A DNA stretch of 64,000 bases from Henriciella sp. (GTDB lineage: Bacteria; Pseudomonadota; Alphaproteobacteria; Caulobacterales; Hyphomonadaceae): the NCBI GenBank assembly GCA_021776655.1, contig JAJFFK010000045.1:62001-126000 (forward strand), given 5' to 3'. Both the position numbers and the translations under genes were made by a program. The notes under the pieces were generated by a model, which was not told the DNA's origin, did no database searches, and saw only the letters and a list, made by a program, of their open reading frames with translations. Below, piece after piece: positions 32,094 through 40,972 of this stretch (within the stretch, counting starts at the first letter, position 1; every line of letters begins with the position of its first letter).

Positions 32094-32236
32094 CTAGGTT
32101 CAACTTGAAACAGGAGGCCTAGAGAAGGCCAGACGTCAAGAGCAGATAGGCGATAAGACCTGATCGCTATCAGTCTGCTTTTCAGATGTAAAAAGACCAC
32201 CTTGACCGCAACTCGCTGGCTCGGTCATGTGCAAGC

Positions 32237-32719
32237 ATGCAAACACTTCTCCCCCTCGCCGCAAACATCGGCGCGCGCCTGAAAGCTCGCGGCGAAACAA
32301 TTGCTATCGCCGAGTCTTCATCCGGCGGTTTGATCTCTGCGGCCTTGCTCGCTGTGCCCGGCGCATCGGCTTATTATCGCGGTGGCGGCGTGATCTACGC
32401 CCCGCCCGCGTTCAAAGGCCTGATGGGCCTCGACAAGTCGGACATGCAAGACATGCGCTCGTCGACCGAACCTTATTCGCTACTGCTTGCCCGCACGATC
32501 CGCACCAGACTACGGGCCACATGGGGCCTGTCAGAAACCGGCGCGGCTGGCCCAACGGGAAACCCATATGGCGACGATGCCGGGCATACTTGCGTCGGGT
32601 TGGCAGGCGAAACGCTGGAAATCGCCCACACCCTTGAAACCGGTCTCACCGGCCGCGCCCAAAACATGCGGCTGTTTGCGCGTGAGGCCTTAAAGCATCT
32701 TCACGCCGCGCTGGATTAG
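32237..32719 (+). CDS. CinA C-terminal domain protein (nicotinamide-nucleotide amidase type)
   Basis: 160 residues, the stand-alone CinA-C/PncC domain. Typical blocks: TIAIAESSSGGLISAALLAVPGASAYYRGGGVIY, then GLSETGAAGPTGNPYGDDAGHTCVGLAG. The family deamidates NMN to nicotinate mononucleotide, recycling the pyridine ring into NAD. The first motif usually reads AES(C/S)TGG; here it is AESSSGG. It ends with a 4 bp stop overlap (TTAG) on the convergent methyltransferase gene. Confidence 0.88.
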   Translation: MQTLLPLAANIGARLKARGETIAIAESSSGGLISAALLAVPGASAYYRGGGVIYAPPAFKGLMGLDKSDMQDMRSSTEPYSLLLARTIRTRLRATWGLSETGAAGPTGNPYGDDAGHTCVGLAGETLEIAHTLETGLTGRAQNMRLFAREALKHLHAALD

Positions 32720-33456
32720 CGCCAATCCAGACCCATTCCGTCTCCCGCAACCCTCTCCATCCGCTCAGACACCGCGCCGCCTTTGCTCTCAAACAGGTCA
32801 ATTCCGCCGAGCAGCCGCATCGGCCCGGATCGCAAGCCCTTGCGCGCCCGCACAATCACACGCTTGGCTTCTGCGCCGGGGTGTGGCCGGACGGGCATCA
32901 CCGTAATCTCACCCGTGCGCCGCTCAATCAGTGCCAATATCCGCGCCAGTTCAGCCGCGCGGTGGATCATCACAAACGTCCCCTTGGGCCGCAGCGCGAA
33001 CAGCATCGCGTCAATCCAACCCTTCAGCGGCAGGCTCTCAACATAAGCACCCTGCTTGCCCTCACCGGGCAGTTTAATTGTCCCCTCGCCAAAGAAAGGC
33101 GGGTTGGAAAAGACCAAATCGAAACGGTTTTCCCACTCAGCGGGCAGTACCCCCGCATCCCCCTCGACAAGATCAACCCGCTCACCAGCCGAGTTCGCCT
33201 CAATGCCGCGCCGTGCCAACACCGCCATATCCGCATCACGCTCCAGTCCAGTAAACTTCACATCCGGTAATCGCCACATTGCCGGGAACAAAGCGCCCCC
33301 CGCACCGCAGCCGATCTCCAACGCCTCGCCATAGGCCCCCGCATCCAAAGCCGCCGCCAGCAACACGCTATCCGTCCCGGCGCGAAAACCCTTGGTCGGC
33401 TGAAATACTTTCACTCGCCCAGACAGGAACGTATCCATGCTTACAGATTCAGACAT
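32716..33456 (-). CDS. SAM-dependent methyltransferase, TrmN6-like
   Basis: About 246 residues. The N-terminus (FLSGRVKVFQPTKGFRAGTDSVLLAAA) and the SAM motif ALEIGCGAGGALFPAMWR are followed by the catalytic N-P-P-F motif in FDLVFSNPPFFGEG, characteristic of N6-adenine methyltransferases. The arrangement is that of tRNA1(Val) adenine-37 methyltransferase and relatives; the substrate is inferred. I start it at the Met at 33456; an in-frame Met 24 bp upstream is possible. Confidence 0.82.
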   Translation of the reverse strand: MSESVSMDTFLSGRVKVFQPTKGFRAGTDSVLLAAALDAGAYGEALEIGCGAGGALFPAMWRLPDVKFTGLERDADMAVLARRGIEANSAGERVDLVEGDAGVLPAEWENRFDLVFSNPPFFGEGTIKLPGEGKQGAYVESLPLKGWIDAMLFALRPKGTFVMIHRAAELARILALIERRTGEITVMPVRPHPGAEAKRVIVRARKGLRSGPMRLLGGIDLFESKGGAVSERMERVAGDGMGLDWR

Positions 33457-33516
33457 GTCGCAGCCTTGAGCGCCGTCCATCGCGAAGCAAAGCGTAGCGA
33501 AGGCAGATCAAACAAG

Positions 33517-33726
33517 TCACGCATCCCGCTCCAGCTCACTCAACACCGCCAGCGCCCGCTCAGCGAGATCTTCGCGTACCGTCACCCGGATCGGCACCAT
33601 CGGTCCGCGCCCATCAATCACCGCCGTATGCTCATCCAGAACGAACGCTTCGATGCCCTCTTCGGACAGCAAATGGCGGATATAAGAGAGCTTCACCAGA
33701 TCATTCGTTCGAAACACTTCTTCCAA
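33517..33726 (-). CDS. DUF2007 domain protein
   Basis: 69 residues when started at TTG 33726, which has GGAGAG 6 bp upstream; ATG codons further up (33795 and 33831) lack a good RBS and lie in the gap to the divergent synthase gene. The product LEEVFRTNDLVKLSYIRHLL followed by GIEAFVLDEHTAVIDG is a typical DUF2007 domain (putative signal-transducing, ferredoxin-like). Function unknown. Confidence 0.72.
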   Translation of the reverse strand: MEEVFRTNDLVKLSYIRHLLSEEGIEAFVLDEHTAVIDGRGPMVPIRVTVREDLAERALAVLSELERDA

Positions 33727-33831
33727 CTGATCTCTCCATTGTGTCACATGCGGCGGGGCACCGCAGGGGATGTACGTAACATTTACGCTACCCATATGGA
33801 AAGACAGGTGAAAGTGGAATAGGACAATCAC

Positions 33832-34851
33832 GTGACTTCATTTGCCAAGCCCCACGCCCCGCGCGATACCGCCACGATTGTTGAGCGCCTTCAGGGTATG
33901 CTCGCAAGCGATCTCGCCGCAACCGAAGCTCTGCTCAAGGAACGCGCCGCCAGCCCGGTCGCCATCATCCCTGACCTGTCCGGCTATATCGTTTCAGCCG
34001 GCGGCAAGCGTCTACGCCCCATGGTCACCCTCGCAGCTGCAAACGCGGCGGGCGGCGCAAGGCCCGGCACGCACGCTCTCGCGGCCGCCGTTGAGTTCAT
34101 CCACACGGCCACGCTTTTGCACGATGATGTGGTTGATGAGAGCGATCTGCGACGCGGCAAGGCCGCCGCCAAGAATGTCTGGGGCAATTCTGCGTCCATT
34201 CTGGTTGGTGACTTCCTGTTCGCCCGCGCCTTCACATTGATGGTCGAAACAGACAGTTTGGAAATCCTCGGCATCCTGTCGCATGCGTCCAGCGTCATCG
34301 CTGAGGGCGAGGTGCACCAACTCGCCGCCGCGAGCCGTAAAGACCTGCCAACCGAAGAATATCTCGCCATCATTGAAGCGAAAACCGCCGCTTTGTTCGA
34401 AGCCTCTGCCCGCGCTGGCGCGCTATCGGCTGGCCCGCAAGGCGCGCAATTTGCCGACGCCCTCGCCGCCTATGGCAAAAATCTCGGCCTCGCGTTTCAG
34501 ATCATTGATGATGCTCTCGATTATGGCGGCACAACTTCGGTCATCGGCAAAACGGTCGGCGACGATTTCCGCGAAGGCAAATCAACCTTACCGACGATCA
34601 TCGCGCGCCGTCGTGGCTCTGATGAAGACGTCGAATTCTGGGACCGCGCTCTAACCGTGGACTCGCAAAAAGAGGGCGATCTTGCGCATGCGATCTACCT
34701 GATCCGCACCACCGGCGCTGCCGAAGCGACTCTGGCCGAAGCCGACGCTTATGCCGGTCTTGCCAAGACCGCGCTGAAAGCATTGCCCGACAGCGCGTGG
34801 GCACAGGCCCTCGCCGATCTCGCCGATTTCTGTGTCAGCCGCGCCCACTAA
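33832..34851 (+). CDS. ispB: polyprenyl (octaprenyl/decaprenyl) diphosphate synthase
   Basis: 339 residues from GTG 33832. It condenses isopentenyl diphosphate onto an allylic primer to build the ubiquinone side chain. The first Asp-rich motif is in LLHDDVVDESDLRRG and the second in FQIIDDALDYGGTTSVIGKTVGDDFREGKSTLPTI; GGKRLRPMVTLAAA binds the substrate diphosphate. The chain length is not determinable by eye; alphaproteobacteria usually make the ten-unit tail. It is divergent from the DUF2007 gene, 106 bp apart. Confidence 0.93.
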   Translation: MTSFAKPHAPRDTATIVERLQGMLASDLAATEALLKERAASPVAIIPDLSGYIVSAGGKRLRPMVTLAAANAAGGARPGTHALAAAVEFIHTATLLHDDVVDESDLRRGKAAAKNVWGNSASILVGDFLFARAFTLMVETDSLEILGILSHASSVIAEGEVHQLAAASRKDLPTEEYLAIIEAKTAALFEASARAGALSAGPQGAQFADALAAYGKNLGLAFQIIDDALDYGGTTSVIGKTVGDDFREGKSTLPTIIARRRGSDEDVEFWDRALTVDSQKEGDLAHAIYLIRTTGAAEATLAEADAYAGLAKTALKALPDSAWAQALADLADFCVSRAH

Positions 34852-34912
34852 AATAACCCGCTTGCCCCTATAGATACAGCCGTTAAGGTCGCGCTGACTT
34901 GGAGAATCGCCC

Positions 34913-36019
34913 ATGAAAACGCGCGCCGCTGTGGCTTTTGAAGCCAGGAAACCCTTGGAAATTGTCGAGCTTGATCTTGAAGGCCCGAAAGCCGGCGAGG
35001 TGCTCGTCGAGATCATGGCCACCGGCATCTGCCATACTGACGCCTATACGTTGGATGGTTTCGATAGCGAGGGCATTTTCCCAAGCGTGCTCGGCCATGA
35101 AGGCGCCGGTATCGTGCGCGAAATTGGTGCGGGCGTCACCTCGGTGCAGCCGGGCGATCATGTTATCCCGCTTTATATACCCGAATGCCGCCAGTGTAAA
35201 AGCTGCCTGTCGGGCAAGACCAATCTCTGCACCTCAATCCGCGCCACACAGGGCCAGGGTCTGATGCCGGATGGCACCAGCCGGTTTTCGTATAAAGGCC
35301 AAACCATCCATCACTATATGGGCTGCTCGACATTCTCCAATTTCACTGTCCTGCCAGAGATCGCGCTCGCCAAAGTCCGCGAAGACGCACCGTTCGACAA
35401 GGCCTGCTATATCGGTTGCGGCGTGACCACCGGCGTCGGCGCAGTGACCAATACGGCCAAGGTCCAACCAGGCGACAATGTCGTCGTCTTTGGCCTTGGT
35501 GGCATCGGTCTGAACGTCTTGCAAGGCGCGCGCATGGCCGGCGCTGACAAGATTGTCGGGGTTGATATCAATGCCAGCAAGGAAGACTGGGGCCGCAAGT
35601 TCGGGATGACCGATTTCGTCAATCCCAAACACGTCGATGACGTGGTTGCTGAAATCGTCAAACTCACCGATGGCGGCGCCGATTACAGCTTTGACTGTAC
35701 CGGCAATACCGAGGTGATGCGCCAGGCCCTGGAATGCTGCCATCGCGGCTGGGGTACCAGTGTCATTATTGGCGTCGCTGAAGCGGGCAAGGAAATCTCG
35801 ACCCGGCCGTTCCAGCTCGTCACCGGCCGCAGCTGGCGCGGCACCGCGTTTGGCGGCGCAAAGGGGCGCACCGACGTGCCGAAAATCGTCGACTGGTACA
35901 TGAACCAGAAAATCCAGATCGACCCAATGATCACCCACACAATGGGCCTCGAAGACATCAACAAAGCCTTCGACTTGATGCACGCAGGCGAAAGCATCCG
36001 GTCAGTGGTCATCTACTAA
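34913..36019 (+). CDS. frmA: S-(hydroxymethyl)glutathione dehydrogenase / class III alcohol dehydrogenase
   Basis: 368 residues, zinc-dependent. It oxidises the spontaneous adduct of formaldehyde and glutathione with NAD. Catalytic zinc ligands are in [12 protein letters not shown] and [12 protein letters not shown]; structural zinc cysteines are in [15 protein letters not shown]; the [17 protein letters not shown] segment is class-III specific; NAD binds at [29 protein letters not shown] precedes the ATG. It opens a cluster that ends with the S-formylglutathione hydrolase. Confidence 0.96.
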   Translation: MKTRAAVAFEARKPLEIVELDLEGPKAGEVLVEIMATGICHTDAYTLDGFDSEGIFPSVLGHEGAGIVREIGAGVTSVQPGDHVIPLYIPECRQCKSCLSGKTNLCTSIRATQGQGLMPDGTSRFSYKGQTIHHYMGCSTFSNFTVLPEIALAKVREDAPFDKACYIGCGVTTGVGAVTNTAKVQPGDNVVVFGLGGIGLNVLQGARMAGADKIVGVDINASKEDWGRKFGMTDFVNPKHVDDVVAEIVKLTDGGADYSFDCTGNTEVMRQALECCHRGWGTSVIIGVAEAGKEISTRPFQLVTGRSWRGTAFGGAKGRTDVPKIVDWYMNQKIQIDPMITHTMGLEDINKAFDLMHAGESIRSVVIY

Positions 36020-36046
36020 TCAACTCAATCCTCAAAGGAGAAATAT

Positions 36047-36424
36047 ATGTTCAGTCACGTAATGCTCGGGTCGAATGACATCGATCGATCGAAGGCGTTT
36101 TACGACGCCCTGTTCACGTCAGTTGGCGGCAAACCAGGTATCAAAGACCCGAAGGGACGCCTGATTTACATGCATAATGGCGGCCTGTTCCTCGTCACGC
36201 CGCCCATCAATGGCGAGCCAGCATGCCACGCAAACGGCGGCACAATTGGCTTTGCTGCGGCAACGACCGACGAAGCTGACACCTGGCACAAAGCGGGCGT
36301 CGCGGCGGGCGGCACCGCAATCGAGGATGCCCCCGGCTGGCGCGAAGGCGGCGGCATGCGCCTCTACCTCGCCTATCTACGCGACCCGGACGGCAACAAA
36401 ATCTGCGCCATGCATCGCGGCTAA
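36047..36424 (+). CDS. VOC (glyoxalase-like) family protein
   Basis: 125 residues, one VOC module: MFSHVMLGSNDIDRSKAFYDAL at the start and YLRDPDGNKICAMH at the end. The His in FSHV and the Glu region in the middle could contribute metal ligands. The ATG has a strong AAAGGAG. It lies between frmA and fghA in many proteobacteria, possibly handling glutathione adducts; the reaction here is unknown. Confidence 0.82.
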   Translation: MFSHVMLGSNDIDRSKAFYDALFTSVGGKPGIKDPKGRLIYMHNGGLFLVTPPINGEPACHANGGTIGFAAATTDEADTWHKAGVAAGGTAIEDAPGWREGGGMRLYLAYLRDPDGNKICAMHRG

Positions 36425-36438
36425 ACGAAACCGCAAAT

Positions 36439-37028
36439 ATGCCCGATCTTCAGTACACGCTCAAAAAACTCGCCGAGATCTATGACCTCGGCAATTCGGG
36501 CGCTGAAGATCGGGATTTTTTCGTAGCCCTCGCAGGCGAGCCACCACAGGACATTCTCGATCTTGGTTGCGGCACCGGTCTCATCTGCAACGCCTTTGCC
36601 ACTCTTGGTCATCGCGTTGTCGGAGTTGATCCCGCAGTCGCCATGCTCGACGTCGCCCGACGTAAACCACACGGTGACCAAATCACATGGGTCGAGAGCA
36701 CCGCCGAAACCGTCCGCACCGATCAGCGCTTTGACTTGGTCATCATGACCGGGCACGCCTTTCAAGTGCTGCTCACTGAGGACGCCGAATGCTCGCCTCC
36801 GATCCGGCTGCAGCAACCATTAGCTTCACCTGGGACTATGATTTTGGCGACGAGGTCGTGAGTTCAGAAAGCACGCTTTGGTTTCTCAGCCACGAACAGA
36901 TCATCGCCCTTGCGAGCCAATCCGGGCTAGACCTGATCGACCTGTTCGGTGACTGGGACGCCAGCCCATTTGACGATGCCAAGTCATGTGAGATGATCTT
37001 CAAGTTCAAGCTGAAAGAGCAAACATGA
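36439..37028 (+). pseudogene. class I methyltransferase with internal deletion and frameshift
   Basis: The first part (from 36439, MPDLQYTLKKLAEIYDLGN) has a complete SAM-binding domain with DILDLGCGTGLICNAFATLGHRVVGVD and FDLVIMTGHAFQVLL. It then loses the family pattern after LLTEDAE. The family continues in another frame from about 36815: ISFTWDYDFGDEVVSSESTLWFLSHEQIIALASQSGL and FGDWDASPFDDAKSCEMIFKFK, ending at 37028. About 40 residues (the LxPGGxFxFxxRNP region) are missing at the junction. The C-terminal part could still be made from ATG 36789. The stop overlaps the next gene's ATG. Confidence 0.72.
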
Positions 37029-38068
37029 TGCGCAACATTTTGACAGGCCTAGCCGCCCTCGCCCTAACCGCCTGCTCAACGCTAGCCCCCCTCACCCTGC
37101 CCGTGGCGCACAGCAACAACGCCATTGCCATCGCGGCCGGCGCCGATGGCCTTACCCTCTATTCCTTCAACGGCCTGCGCGCGGGCAAGACCCACACTGA
37201 TGTCAGCCGCCAAGCCTTCGCGTGCCCGGTCGACACCGCCTGCCGCCAACTCGCTGATGTCCCCGTCCCCGAAGGCCGCCTCGCCAGCAGCGCGGTCACC
37301 CTGAACAACACGATCTATCTGTTCGGCGGCTACAGCGTCGCGGCGGACGGCACCGAGGTCTCCACCCCGGACGTCCTCGCCTTCGATCCGATGCGCGAAA
37401 CCTATACGCGCCAACCCGACATGCCCGTGCCCGTAGATGACGCGGTGATCTTCACCTACCAAGAGCGCTACATCTACTTAGTCTCCGGCTGGCACGATGA
37501 CGGCAATGTTGCCCACGTTCAGGTCTATGATACGCAGACCCAAATCTGGGGCCGCGCGACAGATTATCCCGGCGCGCCGGTATTCGGACATTCCGGCGGC
37601 GCAGTGAACGGCAATATCGTCATCGCCGATGGCGTCGCTGTCATCGGACGCGAAAACGGACGCAGACAATTCGGCGCGGTTGATCAGGTCTGGCTTGGCA
37701 CCATTTCCCTAAAGGATCCGCTCTCAATCAGCTGGGTTTCCGCCCCCGCGCACTCTGGCTCCCCGGTCTACCGCGCTGCATCTGCGGGGCGACCAAGCGC
37801 CAACCAGGTGATCTTCGCAGGCGGCGGCGATAATCCCTACAACATAGACGGTGTCGGCTATAACGGCGTGCCCGCCAAGCCATCGAGCACCGTCTTCGCC
37901 TATGATTTCGACCAGAACGCATGGCTCGACCTTGGACGGCTCCCCACCCCCAGCATGGACCATCGCGGCTTGCTGATCCACGGCAATAGCGCCTACATTA
38001 TCGGCGGCCTGGACGCGGATCTGAGCGTGCGAAATGCCATCACCGAATTCGAACTGGAGGCCGAATAA
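37025..38068 (+). CDS. kelch-repeat lipoprotein
   Basis: 347 residues. Signal peptide and lipobox (LTGLAALALTAC) followed by a beta-propeller of about six kelch-like repeats: NTIYLFGGYSVAADG, RYIYLVSGWHDDG, NGNIVIADGVAVIG, NQVIFAGGGDNPY and NSAYIIGGLDADL, each preceded by a Trp/Leu-rich strand. It resembles the sialate-epimerase (NanM) type propellers in layout but I cannot claim catalysis. The ATG overlaps the stop of the broken methyltransferase by 4 bp; fghA starts 2 bp after it. Confidence 0.8.
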   Translation: MMRNILTGLAALALTACSTLAPLTLPVAHSNNAIAIAAGADGLTLYSFNGLRAGKTHTDVSRQAFACPVDTACRQLADVPVPEGRLASSAVTLNNTIYLFGGYSVAADGTEVSTPDVLAFDPMRETYTRQPDMPVPVDDAVIFTYQERYIYLVSGWHDDGNVAHVQVYDTQTQIWGRATDYPGAPVFGHSGGAVNGNIVIADGVAVIGRENGRRQFGAVDQVWLGTISLKDPLSISWVSAPAHSGSPVYRAASAGRPSANQVIFAGGGDNPYNIDGVGYNGVPAKPSSTVFAYDFDQNAWLDLGRLPTPSMDHRGLLIHGNSAYIIGGLDADLSVRNAITEFELEAE

Positions 38069-38070
38069 TC

Positions 38071-38904
38071 ATGCAAACCATCTCCTCATGGGCCGCTCAC
38101 GGCGGCACGCTGTCCGTCCACGATCACGCGTCCAGCACCACCAATTGCACCATGCGGTTTGCCGTCTACACGCCGCCGCAAGCCAAAGACGGCCCGGTGC
38201 CTGTGCTGTGGTTTCTGTCTGGCCTGACCTGCACATGGGCGAATGTGATGGAGAAATCCGGCATCATGGCTCACGCCGCCCAGCACGGCCTGATGGTGAT
38301 CGCACCCGATACCAGCCCACGCGGCGATGACGTCGCCAATGACGACGCTTATGATATTGGCCAAGGCGCGGGCTTCTATCTCACCGCCACGCAAGCCCCG
38401 TGGGCCGAGCACTTCAAGATGGACCAATATCTCACTAATGAATTACCCGTGATCATCGCCGGAAACTTCCCCGCCGACATGGCTCGCCAAGGCATTACCG
38501 GCCACTCAATGGGTGGTCACGGCGCGCTGACCCTGCACCTGAAATACCCTGAAACCTACCGAACCTGCTCCGCTTTCGCACCGATCGTCTCGCCGATCCG
38601 CGTGCCATGGGGACAAAAAGCGTTTGAAACCTATCTCGGCCCGCTCAACATTGATTGGGAACAATATGATACCACCGAACTGGTCAAAGAGCGCCCGTCC
38701 GACGCCCACATCCTGATCGATCAGGGCGGCGCAGATCAATTCCTCACCGAGCAGTTAGACCCGGAAACCTTCCTGACCGCTTGTAAAAATCACGGTCAGC
38801 ACGTCACCCACCGCATGCAGCCGGGCTACGATCATTCCTACTATTTTATTGCCAGTTTCATGGCCGATCACGTCGCCCATCACGCAAGTGTGCTGCCAGG
38901 CTGA
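38071..38904 (+). CDS. fghA: S-formylglutathione hydrolase
   Basis: 277 residues, alpha/beta-hydrolase of the esterase D family. It releases formate and glutathione from S-formylglutathione, completing formaldehyde oxidation started by FrmA. Signatures: VLWFLSGLTCTWANVMEKSG, APDTSPRGDDVANDD, the nucleophile in GITGHSMGGHGALTLHL, and the base His in GYDHSYYFIASFMADH. The usual S(D/G)LTCT motif is intact. Confidence 0.95.
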   Translation: MQTISSWAAHGGTLSVHDHASSTTNCTMRFAVYTPPQAKDGPVPVLWFLSGLTCTWANVMEKSGIMAHAAQHGLMVIAPDTSPRGDDVANDDAYDIGQGAGFYLTATQAPWAEHFKMDQYLTNELPVIIAGNFPADMARQGITGHSMGGHGALTLHLKYPETYRTCSAFAPIVSPIRVPWGQKAFETYLGPLNIDWEQYDTTELVKERPSDAHILIDQGGADQFLTEQLDPETFLTACKNHGQHVTHRMQPGYDHSYYFIASFMADHVAHHASVLPG

Positions 38905-38989
38905 CATATCTATAAGGGCTCGGCCCTAGACTTGCCGCATTCAGAGATACAAACTCATGCAAAACGACACCCAAGAAGGACGATTGAAA

Positions 38990-40924
38990 ATGATATCTCT
39001 GCGCGCAGCTTTGTACGGATTTACCGCTTTAAGCCTCAGCGCTTGTGCCAGTGCGCCCGCCACGCCCGATTATAGCGATCTCAGCCCGCACCAGCAGGAA
39101 GTGCTGATCGCCCTCGCCTCATTCTCTGACGCTTATGACGTTTCACCGGCAGCGTTAGCAACCGCAGTCCTCGACGATGAGGGCCAGCCTGTCGGCCTGC
39201 CTGCCTATGAAAACCCATCGGCCGCGATCCGCGCCGGGGATACAGCCGCCTTTATTGCTTCGATTAAGACCGGCATTGCCAGCACGGATGACGTCTCGGC
39301 TTTTCCAGCCATGGTTCTGTCGATTGATGACGCGGCGGCTGGGCAATACCAACAGGCGCTGGATCGATTGGAGCCTGCATTTGATGACAGCGTAGCCGCG
39401 CCTACGGCGGGGTTCCTGAAAGCCTGGTACCTTGCCATGGACGGCCAGATCGACGCGGCAATTACCGCACACCGGACCGTCGGTGGCACGCTGCCTGGCC
39501 TGACTGGCGATCTATCTCTGGCCGCGATGTTGGAGGCGGTTGGCCGCTCAGACGAAGCGCTTGGTGTTTACAGCGCGATGACACCGTCCAACATTACCGC
39601 TCCCGAACATGATTTTGACCCGCAAGGCCTGGTCTTCTCGCATGTTCAGCTGGTGATCGCGCGCCAGGCCCTGCTGATGCGTCGCGAAGGCCGCATCGAG
39701 GATGCCCAGGCCCTTTACCAACGACTATCAGAGTCCGAGCCCGAAGAAGCAACCAGTTACGCCGCCGCGATTGAGGCCCTCGCCAGCGGTCGCGGGTTGG
39801 ACGACACACCCCTCAACATAGAAGCAGCCTTCACGCGCTCAATGGCCGATTATTCGCGATCATTATCATTCCAGCGCTTGATCGCTGGGGCAATGATGGG
39901 CAATCGCCCGCGTGGCTTTGACGATACCAAGGGTGCATTTGATCAACTCGCTTTGCTGATTGACCCCGGCAATGAGGGCTTGCGCCTCGCCGTGCACGAT
40001 GACCTGTTTGATGAAGCCTTGCTCGAAGGCGCGCTGCACATCATTCGCTCTGCACCTGAACCAAGCGCCAGCCTGAAGCTGGCCGAAGCTGGAACCTTGT
40101 TACGGATGAATGATTTGGCTGGTGTCAGCACGGCATTGGAGCGCGCTTTGGAGCTTGCCGAGAGTGATGAACAACTCGGCGTGACATCAGCAGCGATGGG
40201 CCTGTATTCCCTTCTAAACGAAGAAGCCAATGCCCTCGAACTCGCCGCCAGGTTGCCCGATATGGCTGAATCGCCAGCTGAAAAAGCCACCGCACATGGT
40301 ATTAGCGCCGCTGTGTATAGCCAGTTTTCGCGCTATGACGAAGCCTTGGTCCAATCGCGCGCCGCGCTTGCGCTTGATGATACACATGACCGGCGCATGG
40401 CGTTGACCAATGCACTGGCCGAGGCTGGTGAGATTGACGAGGGGCTGAAACTGCTACGCTCGGAAGCTTTGGCACGTCCCAACGATCCTTATATGCTCAA
40501 CACGATGGGCTATTATCTGGTTGTCCATACTGACCGACTTGATGAAGCTTTCCGCGTCCTCGCCCGAGCCTCGGCTCTGGCTCCAAGTGATGCCTATATC
40601 GCCGACAGTTTTGGCTGGATCCGCTATAAGTTAGGGGACTTGGAGGGCGCTCGGCACTATATCGAGCTTAGCCGCCGTGAGTTGCAGCCCCAACGCCATT
40701 GGGAAATTGAAGACCATCTTGGTGACATCTATTGGCACCTTGATCGCAAGGACGCCGCGCAAGAAGCCTGGGGGTTTGCCCTTAATGAATTCCCGCCTGA
40801 AGAAGAGCGCGCCAAGATCGAGAGCAAGTTACGCGATGGCCTGTCGGGACCACCACCGGAGAAGCAGCCGCTTCCTGATGTTTCGCTTGGCGATGATGGC
40901 GCCGTTTCGCGGAACGACATCTAA
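38990..40924 (+). CDS. TPR lipoprotein 1
   Basis: 644 residues from ATG 38990, chosen because AAGGA lies 9 bp upstream and the next residues form a signal peptide (MISLRAALYGFTALSLSAC, lipobox LSAC). The mature protein is Ala/Leu/Glu-rich helical with at least eight TPR-like units; the clearest are at the end (DSFGWIRYKLGDLEGARHYIEL and DHLGDIYWHLDRKDAAQEAW). It aligns with the downstream TPR protein in its C-terminal third. Such TPR lipoproteins are usually scaffolds. It starts about 85 bp after fghA. Confidence 0.85.
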   Translation: MISLRAALYGFTALSLSACASAPATPDYSDLSPHQQEVLIALASFSDAYDVSPAALATAVLDDEGQPVGLPAYENPSAAIRAGDTAAFIASIKTGIASTDDVSAFPAMVLSIDDAAAGQYQQALDRLEPAFDDSVAAPTAGFLKAWYLAMDGQIDAAITAHRTVGGTLPGLTGDLSLAAMLEAVGRSDEALGVYSAMTPSNITAPEHDFDPQGLVFSHVQLVIARQALLMRREGRIEDAQALYQRLSESEPEEATSYAAAIEALASGRGLDDTPLNIEAAFTRSMADYSRSLSFQRLIAGAMMGNRPRGFDDTKGAFDQLALLIDPGNEGLRLAVHDDLFDEALLEGALHIIRSAPEPSASLKLAEAGTLLRMNDLAGVSTALERALELAESDEQLGVTSAAMGLYSLLNEEANALELAARLPDMAESPAEKATAHGISAAVYSQFSRYDEALVQSRAALALDDTHDRRMALTNALAEAGEIDEGLKLLRSEALARPNDPYMLNTMGYYLVVHTDRLDEAFRVLARASALAPSDAYIADSFGWIRYKLGDLEGARHYIELSRRELQPQRHWEIEDHLGDIYWHLDRKDAAQEAWGFALNEFPPEEERAKIESKLRDGLSGPPPEKQPLPDVSLGDDGAVSRNDI

Positions 40925-40972
40925 TCGGAAATCCCTCTTGCCCTGATCGGCGGAGACTGGAACAAAGGGCAG

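Noticed and set aside
35234-35983. 249-codon open frame on the minus strand
   Set aside because: Antisense to frmA, a highly conserved enzyme.
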